Below are positions 52,145 to 60,590 of a stretch of DNA of 64,000 nt, in pieces; position 1 is the first letter of the stretch, and every line of letters begins with the position of its first letter. A program made the translations under genes and the position numbers. This DNA is from Enterococcus sp. RIT-PI-f (GTDB lineage: Bacteria > Bacillota > Bacilli > Lactobacillales > Enterococcaceae), in the NCBI RefSeq assembly GCF_001297065.1, contig NZ_LHOX01000003.1:62001-126000 (forward strand). Direction: 5' to 3'. The notes below the pieces were generated by a model. It searched no databases. It worked only from the letters and a program-made list of their open reading frames with translations, and was not told the origin of the DNA.

Positions 52145-53040
52145 TTTTTTCCTCCTTGTTCAATCAATGATAGTGCCCCCAACAAACCAGCATCATTATA
52201 GTAACGACACGTTTCTAGGGGGACTTGAAAATCTAGCCAGTGAGGATTGTCTTTGAGTGCTTGTCTCACTATAGGTAGGAGAACAGGGTTTTGACTAATC
52301 CCTCCACCAATCAATATCTTTTCCGGATTCATCGTCACTGCTAAATTATAGATGGCAATCGCAACATACCTAGCCCACTGTCGCACGATTTGTTGCGTCT
52401 CAGGGTCTTTGTCCCACTGTTCCATGATCGTTTCTCCTAGTATTTCTTTGTTTATCGGGATCGATTTTGCCTGCCGAAACGCATCAATCAACCCTCTAGT
52501 TGATGCCAAATCATGCAATGTCGCAAAAGAAGAAGCTTGAAAATCTGTCACCATCATCCCAAATTCTCCTGCACGAAAGCCTGAGCCTCGAATCAGCTTA
52601 CGTTGGTGGACCAGTGCACCACCCACACCAGTTCCTAATGTGATCAGTACAAAGTCTTGCACATCTGTGGCATGTCCAGAAGAAAGTTCTGCTAAGGCTG
52701 CACATCTCGCATCATTTTCGATCCAAATAGGATAATCACCTATCAATCGTCCCTGCAACTCTTTTATTATGTTGCACCCATGTATAGGGGCAAGCGCCCC
52801 TGCCATGATGGCTACCCCTTGTTCAGGATCGATAAAACCGGGAAAGCTTAAGCCAATCCCTTCAATTGTTGCTGTTTGCTCAATTTCAACGATTTTGGCT
52901 AATAACGCATCAAAAAAGACTTCCTTGCTTTCATGGGGTGTCGCTATCTTCCCTTGAGAAAGCCAAGTATTGTCTTGTGCAAACACCCCAAATTTAATAT
53001 ACGTACCGCCAACATCAAAGCACAAGCGGACTTGTCTCAT
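52141..53040 (-). CDS. ROK family sugar kinase lacking the zinc motif
   Basis: A 299-residue ATP-dependent sugar kinase. Phosphate loops are DVGGTYIKFGV (residues 9-19) and VLITLGTGVGGALV; the ROK sugar-binding EFG follows in FRAGEFGMMV. The CxCGxxGCxE zinc motif present in most ROK glucokinases is absent; the corresponding stretch reads DFQASSFATLHDLASTRG. It has no N-terminal helix-turn-helix, so it is a kinase, not a repressor. Glucose or a beta-glucoside, as for BglK-type kinases, are the main substrate options. First gene of ROK-GH31-GH43, which share stop-start overlaps. Confidence 0.88.
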   Translation of the reverse strand: MRQVRLCFDVGGTYIKFGVFAQDNTWLSQGKIATPHESKEVFFDALLAKIVEIEQTATIEGIGLSFPGFIDPEQGVAIMAGALAPIHGCNIIKELQGRLIGDYPIWIENDARCAALAELSSGHATDVQDFVLITLGTGVGGALVHQRKLIRGSGFRAGEFGMMVTDFQASSFATLHDLASTRGLIDAFRQAKSIPINKEILGETIMEQWDKDPETQQIVRQWARYVAIAIYNLAVTMNPEKILIGGGISQNPVLLPIVRQALKDNPHWLDFQVPLETCRYYNDAGLLGALSLIEQGGKK

Positions 53041-53060
53041 CTATTCTCCTCCCTTCGATC

Positions 53061-53074
53061 GAAAAGCGCTTACA
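53061..53074 (-). promoter_or_regulatory. cre-like site downstream of the ROK operon -10 box
   Basis: TGTAAGCGCTTTTC on the - strand, with the intact AAGCGCTT core; 12 of 14 positions agree with a cre. It sits between the -10 box and the ROK ribosome site, where bound CcpA would act as a roadblock. Confidence 0.5.
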
Positions 53075-53085
53075 CGTTCAATTAA

Positions 53086-53131
53086 ATTATATAAAAGAAT
53101 AGAATAGACGCCTACCAAGTAATTTAGTCAT
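53086..53131 (-). promoter_or_regulatory. Promoter and candidate response-regulator site of the ROK operon
   Basis: On the - strand a perfect TATAAT -10 (53086-53091) has no recognisable -35. In that place lies a sequence with ATGACTAAAT at the far end and TCTATT at the near end (53103-53131), related to that at 45802-45831. This suggests an activator-dependent promoter. Confidence 0.45.
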
Positions 53132-53140
53132 CCTTACCCT

Positions 53141-53175
53141 AAAAAATAGATGTCCGAAAACACATTCGGACATCT
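53141..53175 (-). terminator. Terminator of the GH1-response regulator operon
   Basis: Arms AGATGTCCGAA (53148-53158) and TTCGGACATCT (53165-53175), T-run on the - strand exit. Confidence 0.9.
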
Positions 53176-53181
53176 GATAGG

Positions 53182-54591
53182 CTATTCATTTTTTCGAAAT
53201 TCATTTGGCGACACATGATGATACTGTTTGAACTTTTTGTAGAAATAATCCACATTGCTATACCCAACCAACTCAGCTACCTCATAGACCATTAAATTGG
53301 AATGTCTCAACATTTCTACTGCTTTATCCATACGGACTTTGTCCAAAAAAGCGAGATAATTCAGCCCAGTATCTCTACGAAACTTTTTGCCTAAGTATGC
53401 ACTATTGTAATTAAAATGAGCTCCAATTTTTTTTAGCGTCAAATCTTCTTTATAGTGCTTTTTCGTATATTGGATCAATGCTTCGATAATATCAACTTGG
53501 TTCAAACTGCTGGCAATCGTCTCTTGCAGTTGGCTTAACTTATCAGAAACCACTAATTGCAACATTGGAAATGTTTGTGCCAGAAAAATCTCCTGATGCA
53601 ACGCATCCATCGACCCGTCGATGTCCAATGCTAATTTTTCTTGAATTTGATGATGGATCCATTCAATATCCCCATTGATTTGCCACTTGATTTCTTCTTC
53701 CAAAGTCAAAGATCCATAAAAGGATTGATAATAGCTTGTGATGTATTCTTGTAAAGATTGATTCGATAGCAGGGACATAACGAGTTGTTCTTTGATAACT
53801 TCACGTTCCTCACGTTGTTGATCCATATCAAGAACATGATGAGAAATCACTTGATTCGGAAATAAAAAAATCAATTTACTTAATGTTTGAATATCAACCA
53901 TCAAAGGCTTCAAGTTGTCTTGCGCAGCAACCCATCGAGAAATCAATATTTCTTCTGATTTCAACCATTTACGACACCATTGGTCGATCTCTTCATCAGG
54001 AAATCGCTCATCATTCAGCAAAACAAGATATTGGTGATGTCGATGGATCAATTGGATGACTTGAGAAACATGATCAGATAATTTTTCCGTCAATTTTTGA
54101 CTATTGGCTTCTTCCGATACCCGCAGCAGTTTGGCAAATTGTACTTGTTTGATACCAGTTGGATCACCACCAAAAAGTTTATCGATTAATTGACTCTTTT
54201 GATTCTTCTGTTGATCTGTTTTGGCCTTTTGATCGATTTTTGTTAGAATATCGATTAGTTCTTCTTCATCGATTGGCTTCAATAAATAGGTAACTGCCCC
54301 AAGTTGTAGCGCTTGTTTTGCATACTCAAAATCTGAATACCCTGACAGTATAATCGCATAGAACAAAAGCCCTTCCTCAACTGCCTCTTGAACCATTTCT
54401 AGGCCATTTTTGCCAGGCATTTGGATATCCGCAATCACGACATCCGGTTTGAGTGTTCGAATTTTTTCCAAACCAATCTGCCCATTTTCAGCAAAACCAA
54501 TAATCTGATAGCCTAAACTCTCCCAATCAATGATCAAAGGCAATCCGTTTCGAATCGACATTTCATCATCAACAATCAACACTTTCCGCAT
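53182..54591 (-). CDS. YesN-type response regulator with AraC output domain
   Basis: A 469-residue regulator. Receiver domain at residues 1-120 with acidic pocket VDDE (8-10), phospho-acceptor Asp55 in VIADIQMPG and Lys105 in LLKPID. A middle helical region of about 230 residues follows, then two AraC helix-turn-helices at about 370-469 (LTLKKIGAHFNYNSAYLGKKF and MVYEVAELVGYSNVDYFYKKF). It is the logical partner of the YesM-type kinase encoded 5 kb away on the other strand. It follows GH1 by 28 bases and is co-transcribed with it. Confidence 0.92.
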   Translation of the reverse strand: MRKVLIVDDEMSIRNGLPLIIDWESLGYQIIGFAENGQIGLEKIRTLKPDVVIADIQMPGKNGLEMVQEAVEEGLLFYAIILSGYSDFEYAKQALQLGAVTYLLKPIDEEELIDILTKIDQKAKTDQQKNQKSQLIDKLFGGDPTGIKQVQFAKLLRVSEEANSQKLTEKLSDHVSQVIQLIHRHHQYLVLLNDERFPDEEIDQWCRKWLKSEEILISRWVAAQDNLKPLMVDIQTLSKLIFLFPNQVISHHVLDMDQQREEREVIKEQLVMSLLSNQSLQEYITSYYQSFYGSLTLEEEIKWQINGDIEWIHHQIQEKLALDIDGSMDALHQEIFLAQTFPMLQLVVSDKLSQLQETIASSLNQVDIIEALIQYTKKHYKEDLTLKKIGAHFNYNSAYLGKKFRRDTGLNYLAFLDKVRMDKAVEMLRHSNLMVYEVAELVGYSNVDYFYKKFKQYHHVSPNEFRKNE

Positions 54592-54619
54592 CTTTCCACC
54601 TCCATTCCCCCTAAATACT

Positions 54620-56086
54620 TTACGTATGGCTGATCAAACTAGCACCATTTGTTCGTATCAATTCTTGATACCAATAAAAACTATCTTTCGGGATGCGTTC
54701 CAACTGACGTGCGCTTTGATTATCTCGATCAACATACACAAACCCGTATCGCTTTTGATAACCATTCAACCAGCTCAATAAATCCGTAAATGACCATGCA
54801 CAATAACCGATGATCTCCACCCCGTCTGTCAGCGCTTTTTGTAATTCAAGCAAATGTTCTTGCAGATAGGTGATCCTATAGGGATCATGGATTTTTTTGT
54901 CTTCTGTCAGCTGATCGATCGCCCCTAATCCATTTTCTGTAATAAAAATAGGCAAGTCATAGTTGGCTTGGATTCGTCTCAATGCCACTCGGAAGCCTAC
55001 CGGATCGATTTCCCACCCCCAATCGGTTTTCTTTAAATTGGGATTTTCTGCAGTCGCAAACATCGTTTCTTCTGGTGAGAATGTACCATCTTCAGCTTGC
55101 ATCAAGTAGGGATCCACTTTCGAGAACGCTCTCTTTTCAGCAATTTGTTTTTGGTAATTATTCTGCTGCGCCGTACCGCCATGATAATAGTTGATGCCCA
55201 GGAAATCAGGTTTTGCTTTTTTTAAAATGGCTTGATCTTCTTCAGTCACAACGGGGGCCAGTCCTGCTTTGGCTAATTGCTTGTATACAAATTTTGGGTA
55301 CTCTCCTTTGCAATAGACGTCCAAAAACCAAGCATTATTGAATGCTTCACCATTTTCAGCAGCCAAAACATCTTCAGGATCACAGCTGAATGGATACATT
55401 GGGCCATAACCAAAACTTGGACCGATTTTCCCTAATGGGACCATCTCATGAAATAAGTTGATTGCCTTTGCATTGGCTATATTGATGATATGATTGGCTG
55501 CATACATCCGTTTCAAATCCTTTACACCAGGTGGATGCGCTGCCCAACGGTAACCTAATGAAGTAAACACATTTTGCTCGTTCATCGTTACCCAATAGGT
55601 CACTTTTGTCCCTAGCCGTTCAAAAAGAATGCGGCAATACTTCTCGAAAGCCACTGCTGTTTCTCGACCTTCCCATCCTTGATACTTATCTTGTAAAGCT
55701 TGGGGCAAATCCCAATGGTACAACGTCAAAATGGGGACAATGCCTTGTTTTACTAATTCATCCACTAGATTTTCATAGAATGCCAATCCAGCTTCATTGA
55801 CTTCTCCTTCACCATCTGGCAAAACCCGTGACCAAGCCACACTAAAGCGATAGGCACCCAGCCCCATTTCTTTCATTAGGGCGATATCTTCTTTGTAATG
55901 ATGATAATGGTCAATCGCCACTTTACCATTCGTTTCTTCAAAGGTATTTCCAGGGACCTGTGCATAGGTATCCCAAATTGATGGCCCTTTGCCTTCTGTC
56001 GCCCATGCCCCTTCGATTTGATAGGCAGCTGAAGCTGCACCCCATAAAAAATTTTGTGGAAAAGGATCTAATTGCGTGTGAAACAT
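54620..56086 (-). CDS. GH1 glycosidase with phospho-sugar-binding signature
   Basis: Retaining beta-glycosidase of 488 residues. Acid/base Glu near 169 in WVTMNEQN, nucleophile Glu near 383 in ITENGLG. In the aglycone/glycone pocket the line is LLSWLNGYQKRYGFVYVD: Ser (437), Lys and Tyr replace the FEW...KRFG of free-sugar beta-glucosidases and match the Ser-Lys-Tyr phosphate-binding set of 6-phospho-beta-glycosidases. Thus the substrate is probably a 6-phospho-beta-glucoside or galactoside, despite the ABC-importer context. First gene of the GH1-response regulator operon; GGGGG before the ATG. Confidence 0.9.
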   Translation of the reverse strand: MFHTQLDPFPQNFLWGAASAAYQIEGAWATEGKGPSIWDTYAQVPGNTFEETNGKVAIDHYHHYKEDIALMKEMGLGAYRFSVAWSRVLPDGEGEVNEAGLAFYENLVDELVKQGIVPILTLYHWDLPQALQDKYQGWEGRETAVAFEKYCRILFERLGTKVTYWVTMNEQNVFTSLGYRWAAHPPGVKDLKRMYAANHIINIANAKAINLFHEMVPLGKIGPSFGYGPMYPFSCDPEDVLAAENGEAFNNAWFLDVYCKGEYPKFVYKQLAKAGLAPVVTEEDQAILKKAKPDFLGINYYHGGTAQQNNYQKQIAEKRAFSKVDPYLMQAEDGTFSPEETMFATAENPNLKKTDWGWEIDPVGFRVALRRIQANYDLPIFITENGLGAIDQLTEDKKIHDPYRITYLQEHLLELQKALTDGVEIIGYCAWSFTDLLSWLNGYQKRYGFVYVDRDNQSARQLERIPKDSFYWYQELIRTNGASLISHT

Positions 56087-56189
56087 TAAGCTTCCCCCTT
56101 CATATTCAGCTCCAAATAAACCGGTTACATTTTATCGTACCATATTATTTGTTTTTTTTTAAGACTCTTCTCAAATGCATATGTCACTG

Positions 56190-56218
56190 AAAAAACTGTC
56201 GCTCCAAAGAACGACAGT
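56190..56218 (-). terminator. Terminator of xylA
   Basis: Arms ACTGTCG (56195-56201) and CGACAGT (56212-56218), with a T-run on the - strand exit. Confidence 0.85.
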
Positions 56219-56224
56219 CAAACA

Positions 56225-57532
56225 TTAAAACAAATAATCATTCAAACGCGATTTCACATATTCGATGTGGCTAGATTCTAATTCGATTTGATCATGATCC
56301 AACGCATATGCTGTAAGTGATTCCAAATCTTCTTTATCTGCCAAGATTGCTGAACCGATGCCCTCGTGGAAAGAAGCATATCGTTTTTCTTTCAACGCAT
56401 CTAAGAAGCGGTCTTCTTTTAATTTTGCCGCTGCCTTTAACGCTCTTGCATAGGTATCCATACCGGCAATATGCGCCAATAGCAAATCTTCCATTTCAAA
56501 CGATGAGCGACGAACTTTGGAATCAAAGTTGATACCCCCAGGTGCGATACCCCCATTTTCCAGCACTTCGTATAAAGCAAGTGTCGAATCAAATACATTT
56601 GTTGGAAACTCATCCGTGTCCCAACCTAATAACATATCCCCTTGGTTCGCATCTAACGATCCTAGCGCATCATAACTGCGGGCAACCGCAATTTCATGTT
56701 CGAAAGTATGTCCTGCCAATGTCGCATGGTTGGCTTCTAAATTCAATTTAAAATCGCCTTCTAAACCATAATGCTGGATAAAGGCCATTGTTGTGGCTGC
56801 ATCAAAATCATATTGGTGTTTTGATGGTTCTTTTGGTTTTGGTTCCAATAGAAACTGTGGTTTATGACCAATTTTTTCACCATACGCAATCGCCATTTTA
56901 AACAAGCGCGCAATATTGTCTTGTTCAAATTTCATATCCGTATTCAATAAAGTTTCATAGCCTTCACGACCACCCCAGAAAACATAGTTTTCTCCGCCTA
57001 ATTTTTTCGAGATATCTAGACCTTTTTTGACTTGTGCGGCTGCGTATGCATACACCTCGGCGTTGTTAGTTGAAGCAGCACCATTGTTGAAGCGTGGGTG
57101 GGAGAACATATTTGCAGTATTCCAAAGCAATTTGATTCCGGTTTGATCCATTTTTTCTTTGATCAAATCGGTGATGTCATCTAGATTTTGGAAAAACTCT
57201 TCCAATGTTTCCCCAGCTGGTGCCACATCGATATCATGGAAACAGAAGAATTCTGCCCCTAATTTTTCGCAAATTTCGAAGAATGCTTCTACACGATTCT
57301 TGGCTGTCTCCATTTCCGTTTCGCCAAACCAGGTGCGCTTGTTGACTGGCGCGCCAAATGGGTCAGAACCATCTTGGGTCATCGTGTGCCAATATGCAAT
57401 GGCAAAACGCAGATGGTCTTTCATTTTCTTGCCTAAGACGACCTCTTCCGCATCATAATGGCGAAATGCAAACATGTTCTCTGTTGTAGGACCTTCATAC
57501 TGGATTTTTTCGATTTGTGGGAAATAAGTCAT
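56225..57532 (-). CDS. xylA: Xylose isomerase
   Basis: Converts D-xylose to D-xylulose in the cytosol. The 435-residue class II enzyme shows FAIAYWHTMTQDGSDPFGAP, the catalytic His line FFCFHDIDVAP, YVFWGGREGYETLLNTD and LLEPKPKEPSKHQYDFD, then the metal-site NLEANHATLAGH and LGSLDANQGDMLLGWDTDEF. GGAGG eight bases before the ATG supports the start. It lies downstream of xylB in the same direction, with its own dyad operator at 57555-57571, so it can be expressed with or without xylB. Confidence 0.98.
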   Translation of the reverse strand: MTYFPQIEKIQYEGPTTENMFAFRHYDAEEVVLGKKMKDHLRFAIAYWHTMTQDGSDPFGAPVNKRTWFGETEMETAKNRVEAFFEICEKLGAEFFCFHDIDVAPAGETLEEFFQNLDDITDLIKEKMDQTGIKLLWNTANMFSHPRFNNGAASTNNAEVYAYAAAQVKKGLDISKKLGGENYVFWGGREGYETLLNTDMKFEQDNIARLFKMAIAYGEKIGHKPQFLLEPKPKEPSKHQYDFDAATTMAFIQHYGLEGDFKLNLEANHATLAGHTFEHEIAVARSYDALGSLDANQGDMLLGWDTDEFPTNVFDSTLALYEVLENGGIAPGGINFDSKVRRSSFEMEDLLLAHIAGMDTYARALKAAAKLKEDRFLDALKEKRYASFHEGIGSAILADKEDLESLTAYALDHDQIELESSHIEYVKSRLNDYLF

Positions 57533-57554
57533 ACTATTGCCTCCATTTTGTTTT

Positions 57555-57571
57555 TTAGTATAGCAAACTAA
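57555..57571 (-). promoter_or_regulatory. XylR operator-like dyad and extended -10 before xylA
   Basis: On the - strand TTAGTTTGCTATACTAA: arms TTAGT and ACTAA around seven bases, with the first half TTAGTTTG as in Firmicutes xyl operators. TATACT inside it, preceded by TG, reads as an extended -10 box, so repressor binding would cover the promoter. Confidence 0.55.
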
Positions 57572-57629
57572 CTTACACGCTCGTATTATTCTATTCCATC
57601 ATTTAGCTAAATCTACGCAACTATCTGAA

Positions 57630-59129
57630 CTATCTTTCAATCTGCATAAGCGTATGACAGATGGGTGCAGTTTGCGCATAAATAGTGCGATAGACTGAAT
57701 AAATTTGTTGATATTTCAGGACATTCTCAGGAATTGGGTGAATGGTTTCCCCATACTTTACAAACGAGTCAACACAAGTTGCTGCATCTGGATACAAACC
57801 GCTACCAATAGCTGCTAACATCGCAGCTCCGATCCCCGGTCCTTGCTCTGTCGATAACGTGAGTATTTCTGCATTGAAAATATCCGCTTGCATTTGTAAC
57901 CAATCCGAATTCTGTGCACCACCCCCTACTGAAATTATTTGGGTGAACTTACGTTGGGCTTGTTCTTCCATTATCATTTGCGAATCTTTCAACGAAAAGG
58001 TAATGCCTTCTAAAACTGAACGGCTAAAGTGCTTCGCGCGATGCCTTGTATCAATTCCTATAAAACTACCTCTAATTTTGCTGTCGATATAGGGCGTACG
58101 TTCCCCCACAATATATGGTGTAAACAATAAGCCTTCTGATCCAGGTTCTACCTCCCCAATCTCAGTCAATAATTCCGAGAAGCTTCGGTCTGGTGCAAAT
58201 GTTTCTCGATACCAACTCAAAGAATTCCCCGCTGCCAGGGTAACACCCATAGAATACATTTTGTCTTTGACTACATGGCGGAAAAGATGCAGATTGCCTT
58301 GATAATCAACTTCTTGCGCTTCCTCAAAAGAAAGGAAAACACCACTTGTACCAATCGATACCATGCCAATTCCTTCCGAAATGATGCCTGAACCTAACGC
58401 GGCACAAGCGTTGTCTGCTCCACCTGCATAAATTGTGATCTCTTGTTCAAATCCGAAAGCTTCTTTCAATTCACTGCGCATCTTACCGACAGGCGCAGCA
58501 GACTCAAACAACGGTGGTAACAAATCTGGAGAAATTGAAAATTTTTCGATGATGGCTTCAGACCAACATTTATTCGCAATATCCAACATTAAAGTTCCTG
58601 CTGCATCTGAAAAGTCCATCGAATAATTGCCTGTTAGCCAAAAAGCCAAATAATCTTTTGGCAGCATGATATGACGGACCTGTTGCCACTTTTCAGGTTC
58701 ATGCTCTTGTACCCACAAAATTTTAGGTAAAGTAAACCCTTCAAGTGCAATATTCTTAGTCATTGCCTTTACTTCCTCACCAAAAGATGCCATTATCCGT
58801 TGACATTGTTTGGTTGTGCGAACATCATTCCACAAAATTGCTGGCCGTATGACACGATTTGATTCATCCAATAAAACCAAACTATGCATTTGTCCAGAGA
58901 AACTAATACCAATTAATTCAGTTTGTAACTGAGGAAGCTTTTTGATCAAGTCGTGAATCACTGCATCGGCCGCCTCTTGCCAGTGTGTTGGTTCTTGTTC
59001 ACTGAAACCTGGTTTAGGTGATGATAGCGGGTATTCTGCACTTGCTGTGCCACAAAGGTCTCCTGTTTGATCAAACACTAACCCTTTTAACGAACTTGTT
59101 CCTAGATCCAACCCTAAAAGATAAGCCAT
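57630..59129 (-). CDS. xylB: Xylulokinase
   Basis: Phosphorylates D-xylulose to xylulose 5-phosphate. The 499-residue FGGY kinase has the phosphate loop LGLDLGTSSLKGLVFD at the N-terminus, the substrate-binding GISFSGQMHSLVLLD and PAILWNDVRT lines, and the second ATP-binding region IYAGGADNACAALGSG and VSVGGGAQNSDWLQMQADIF. AAAGGAGAG supports the start. The promoter upstream carries a -35/-10 pair with 17-bp spacing, an operator for XylR and a cre. Gene order xylB then xylA is the reverse of many Firmicutes. Confidence 0.97.
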   Translation of the reverse strand: MAYLLGLDLGTSSLKGLVFDQTGDLCGTASAEYPLSSPKPGFSEQEPTHWQEAADAVIHDLIKKLPQLQTELIGISFSGQMHSLVLLDESNRVIRPAILWNDVRTTKQCQRIMASFGEEVKAMTKNIALEGFTLPKILWVQEHEPEKWQQVRHIMLPKDYLAFWLTGNYSMDFSDAAGTLMLDIANKCWSEAIIEKFSISPDLLPPLFESAAPVGKMRSELKEAFGFEQEITIYAGGADNACAALGSGIISEGIGMVSIGTSGVFLSFEEAQEVDYQGNLHLFRHVVKDKMYSMGVTLAAGNSLSWYRETFAPDRSFSELLTEIGEVEPGSEGLLFTPYIVGERTPYIDSKIRGSFIGIDTRHRAKHFSRSVLEGITFSLKDSQMIMEEQAQRKFTQIISVGGGAQNSDWLQMQADIFNAEILTLSTEQGPGIGAAMLAAIGSGLYPDAATCVDSFVKYGETIHPIPENVLKYQQIYSVYRTIYAQTAPICHTLMQIER

Positions 59130-59179
59130 TTATTCTCTCCTTTCTCACTTCGACATTAAAACGTTTGACGCGCAATAGG

Positions 59180-59204
59180 TTAATTAGCTTCAAAAACTAA
59201 CTAA
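59180..59204. promoter_or_regulatory. XylR operator of the xylB promoter
   Basis: A 25-bp imperfect palindrome with outer TTAATTAG and CTAACTAA, about 9 of 12 base pairs symmetric, just downstream of the -10 box. It resembles the TTAGTTTGTTT-type xyl operators of lactobacilli and bacilli. Confidence 0.6.
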
Positions 59205-59208
59205 TTGG

Positions 59209-59247
59209 ATAATATAGGAATTATACTTTTTAGTCAAGCGCTTTCAA
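59209..59247 (-). promoter_or_regulatory. xylB promoter overlapped by a cre site
   Basis: On the - strand TTGACT (59232-59237), 17 bp, TATTAT (59209-59214). The sequence TTGAAAGCGCTTGAC (59233-59247) is a cre-like element that covers the -35 box, consistent with carbon catabolite repression. Confidence 0.65.
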
Positions 59248-59293
59248 TAAACTTTTTCATTTTCGCTCTCTTTATTTTTCTACGTCCGATGGC

Positions 59294-59322
59294 TTGCACA
59301 TTATTAATTTGCACGGTAAACT
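59294..59322 (+). promoter_or_regulatory. xylR promoter
   Basis: TTGCAC (59294-59299), 17 bp, TAAACT (59317-59322). The -10 box joins a TAAACTAA half operator, suggesting autoregulation. Confidence 0.55.
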
Positions 59323-59354
59323 AACACTAATTACAGTGATGAAGAGGAGAACAC

Positions 59355-60533
59355 ATGATTATCAATAAAATGGGTATACGCGAACAAAATGAGTCGGCTG
59401 TATTAAAGACGATCATTGATAATGAGAATATTTCAAGAGCTGAAGTATCAAATTTGACAAACCTCAATAAAGCGTCTGTTTCTCAAATAACAAAAAAATT
59501 GATTGAAACTGATTTTGTACGTGAAGTCGGGATTGGTGATTCTACTTCGATTGGTGGAAGAAAGCCAATTCAACTGCAATTCAACCACTACAGTAGCCTA
59601 GCGGTTACTTTTGACATCGGCTATAACTATGTTCGCGGAATGTTGTCCTACATCAATGGGGAGATGATAGCTTCTGCCAATCACTCAGATAAGATGATTA
59701 CAAAAGAGAACGTATTAGCAACGATCGATTCAATGATGAAAGAGTTTTGGCCGCAAATGCCAAAAACCACACACGGTTTGGTGGGGATTTGTCTTGCGAT
59801 CCATGGTATCATTCACAATCAATCAATTGCCTTTACCCCCTACTATGACTTGGAAGACTTTGACTTCATCACACCGCTAAACCAGAAATACAATACAGCT
59901 GTCTATATAGAGAACGAAGCCAATCTGACTGCTTTAGGAGAGTACTGTTTTTCTTCTGATTCAACAAATTTGCTAAGTGTTAGCGTTCATAGCGGTATTG
60001 GTGTCGGGATTATTGTCAACGGCCAGTTGCAAACTGGTACGCACGGTATGGCTGGAGAAGTCGGTCATTCCACGTTATTTCCCCACGGCAACTTATGTCC
60101 CTGTGGAAATCGGGGCTGTCTAGAACAATATGCCTCGAATAAGGTATTATTTGATACCTATAGAAAATATACAGAAACGGATATCGTCAATTCAGATACC
60201 TTCGCAAAAGCCTATCACGCCGGGGACAAATCTGCAATTGAATTGGCGCAACAGAATGTTGAATTTCTTAGTATCGGCTTGAATAATGTCATCACTTTTT
60301 CAGATCCAGAAGAAGTCTTTATAAACAGCTCAGTCTATCGCAAAATTCCTACCTTGCTTCATGCTTTACAGCAAAAATTGACCAGCCAGTTTACTAAAAA
60401 AACCAAAATCAAAAACAGTCAACTAGGCGATCAAGCCCCATTGTTTGGTGGCAATGTTTTAGTTGCGAAGCACTTCCTGAATATCAGTGATTTACGCTTT
60501 GCATCACTTGATCTATCTCAACATCTACGCTAG
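59355..60533 (+). CDS. xylR: ROK-family xylose repressor
   Basis: A 392-residue ROK repressor. Winged helix-turn-helix at residues 10-75 (NISRAEVSNLTNLNKASVSQITKKLIETDFV), followed by a sugar-kinase-like ROK domain with GIGVGIIVNGQLQTGTHGMAGEVGH and the zinc motif CPCGNRGCLEQYAS near residues 248-261. In relatives xylose binding releases it from xyl operators. It is divergent from xylB, with operator-like sequences between. A separate terminator follows. GAGGAG before the ATG supports the start. Confidence 0.95.
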   Translation: MIINKMGIREQNESAVLKTIIDNENISRAEVSNLTNLNKASVSQITKKLIETDFVREVGIGDSTSIGGRKPIQLQFNHYSSLAVTFDIGYNYVRGMLSYINGEMIASANHSDKMITKENVLATIDSMMKEFWPQMPKTTHGLVGICLAIHGIIHNQSIAFTPYYDLEDFDFITPLNQKYNTAVYIENEANLTALGEYCFSSDSTNLLSVSVHSGIGVGIIVNGQLQTGTHGMAGEVGHSTLFPHGNLCPCGNRGCLEQYASNKVLFDTYRKYTETDIVNSDTFAKAYHAGDKSAIELAQQNVEFLSIGLNNVITFSDPEEVFINSSVYRKIPTLLHALQQKLTSQFTKKTKIKNSQLGDQAPLFGGNVLVAKHFLNISDLRFASLDLSQHLR

Positions 60534-60539
60534 CTGATT

Positions 60540-60570
60540 TCTGGACTGGATATTCAGTCCAGATTTTTCT
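60540..60570 (+). terminator. Terminator of xylR
   Basis: Arms CTGGACTG (60541-60548) and CAGTCCAG (60555-60562), followed by TTTTT. Confidence 0.9.
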
Positions 60571-60590
60571 TTTCTGCAAAAAAATTCTTA

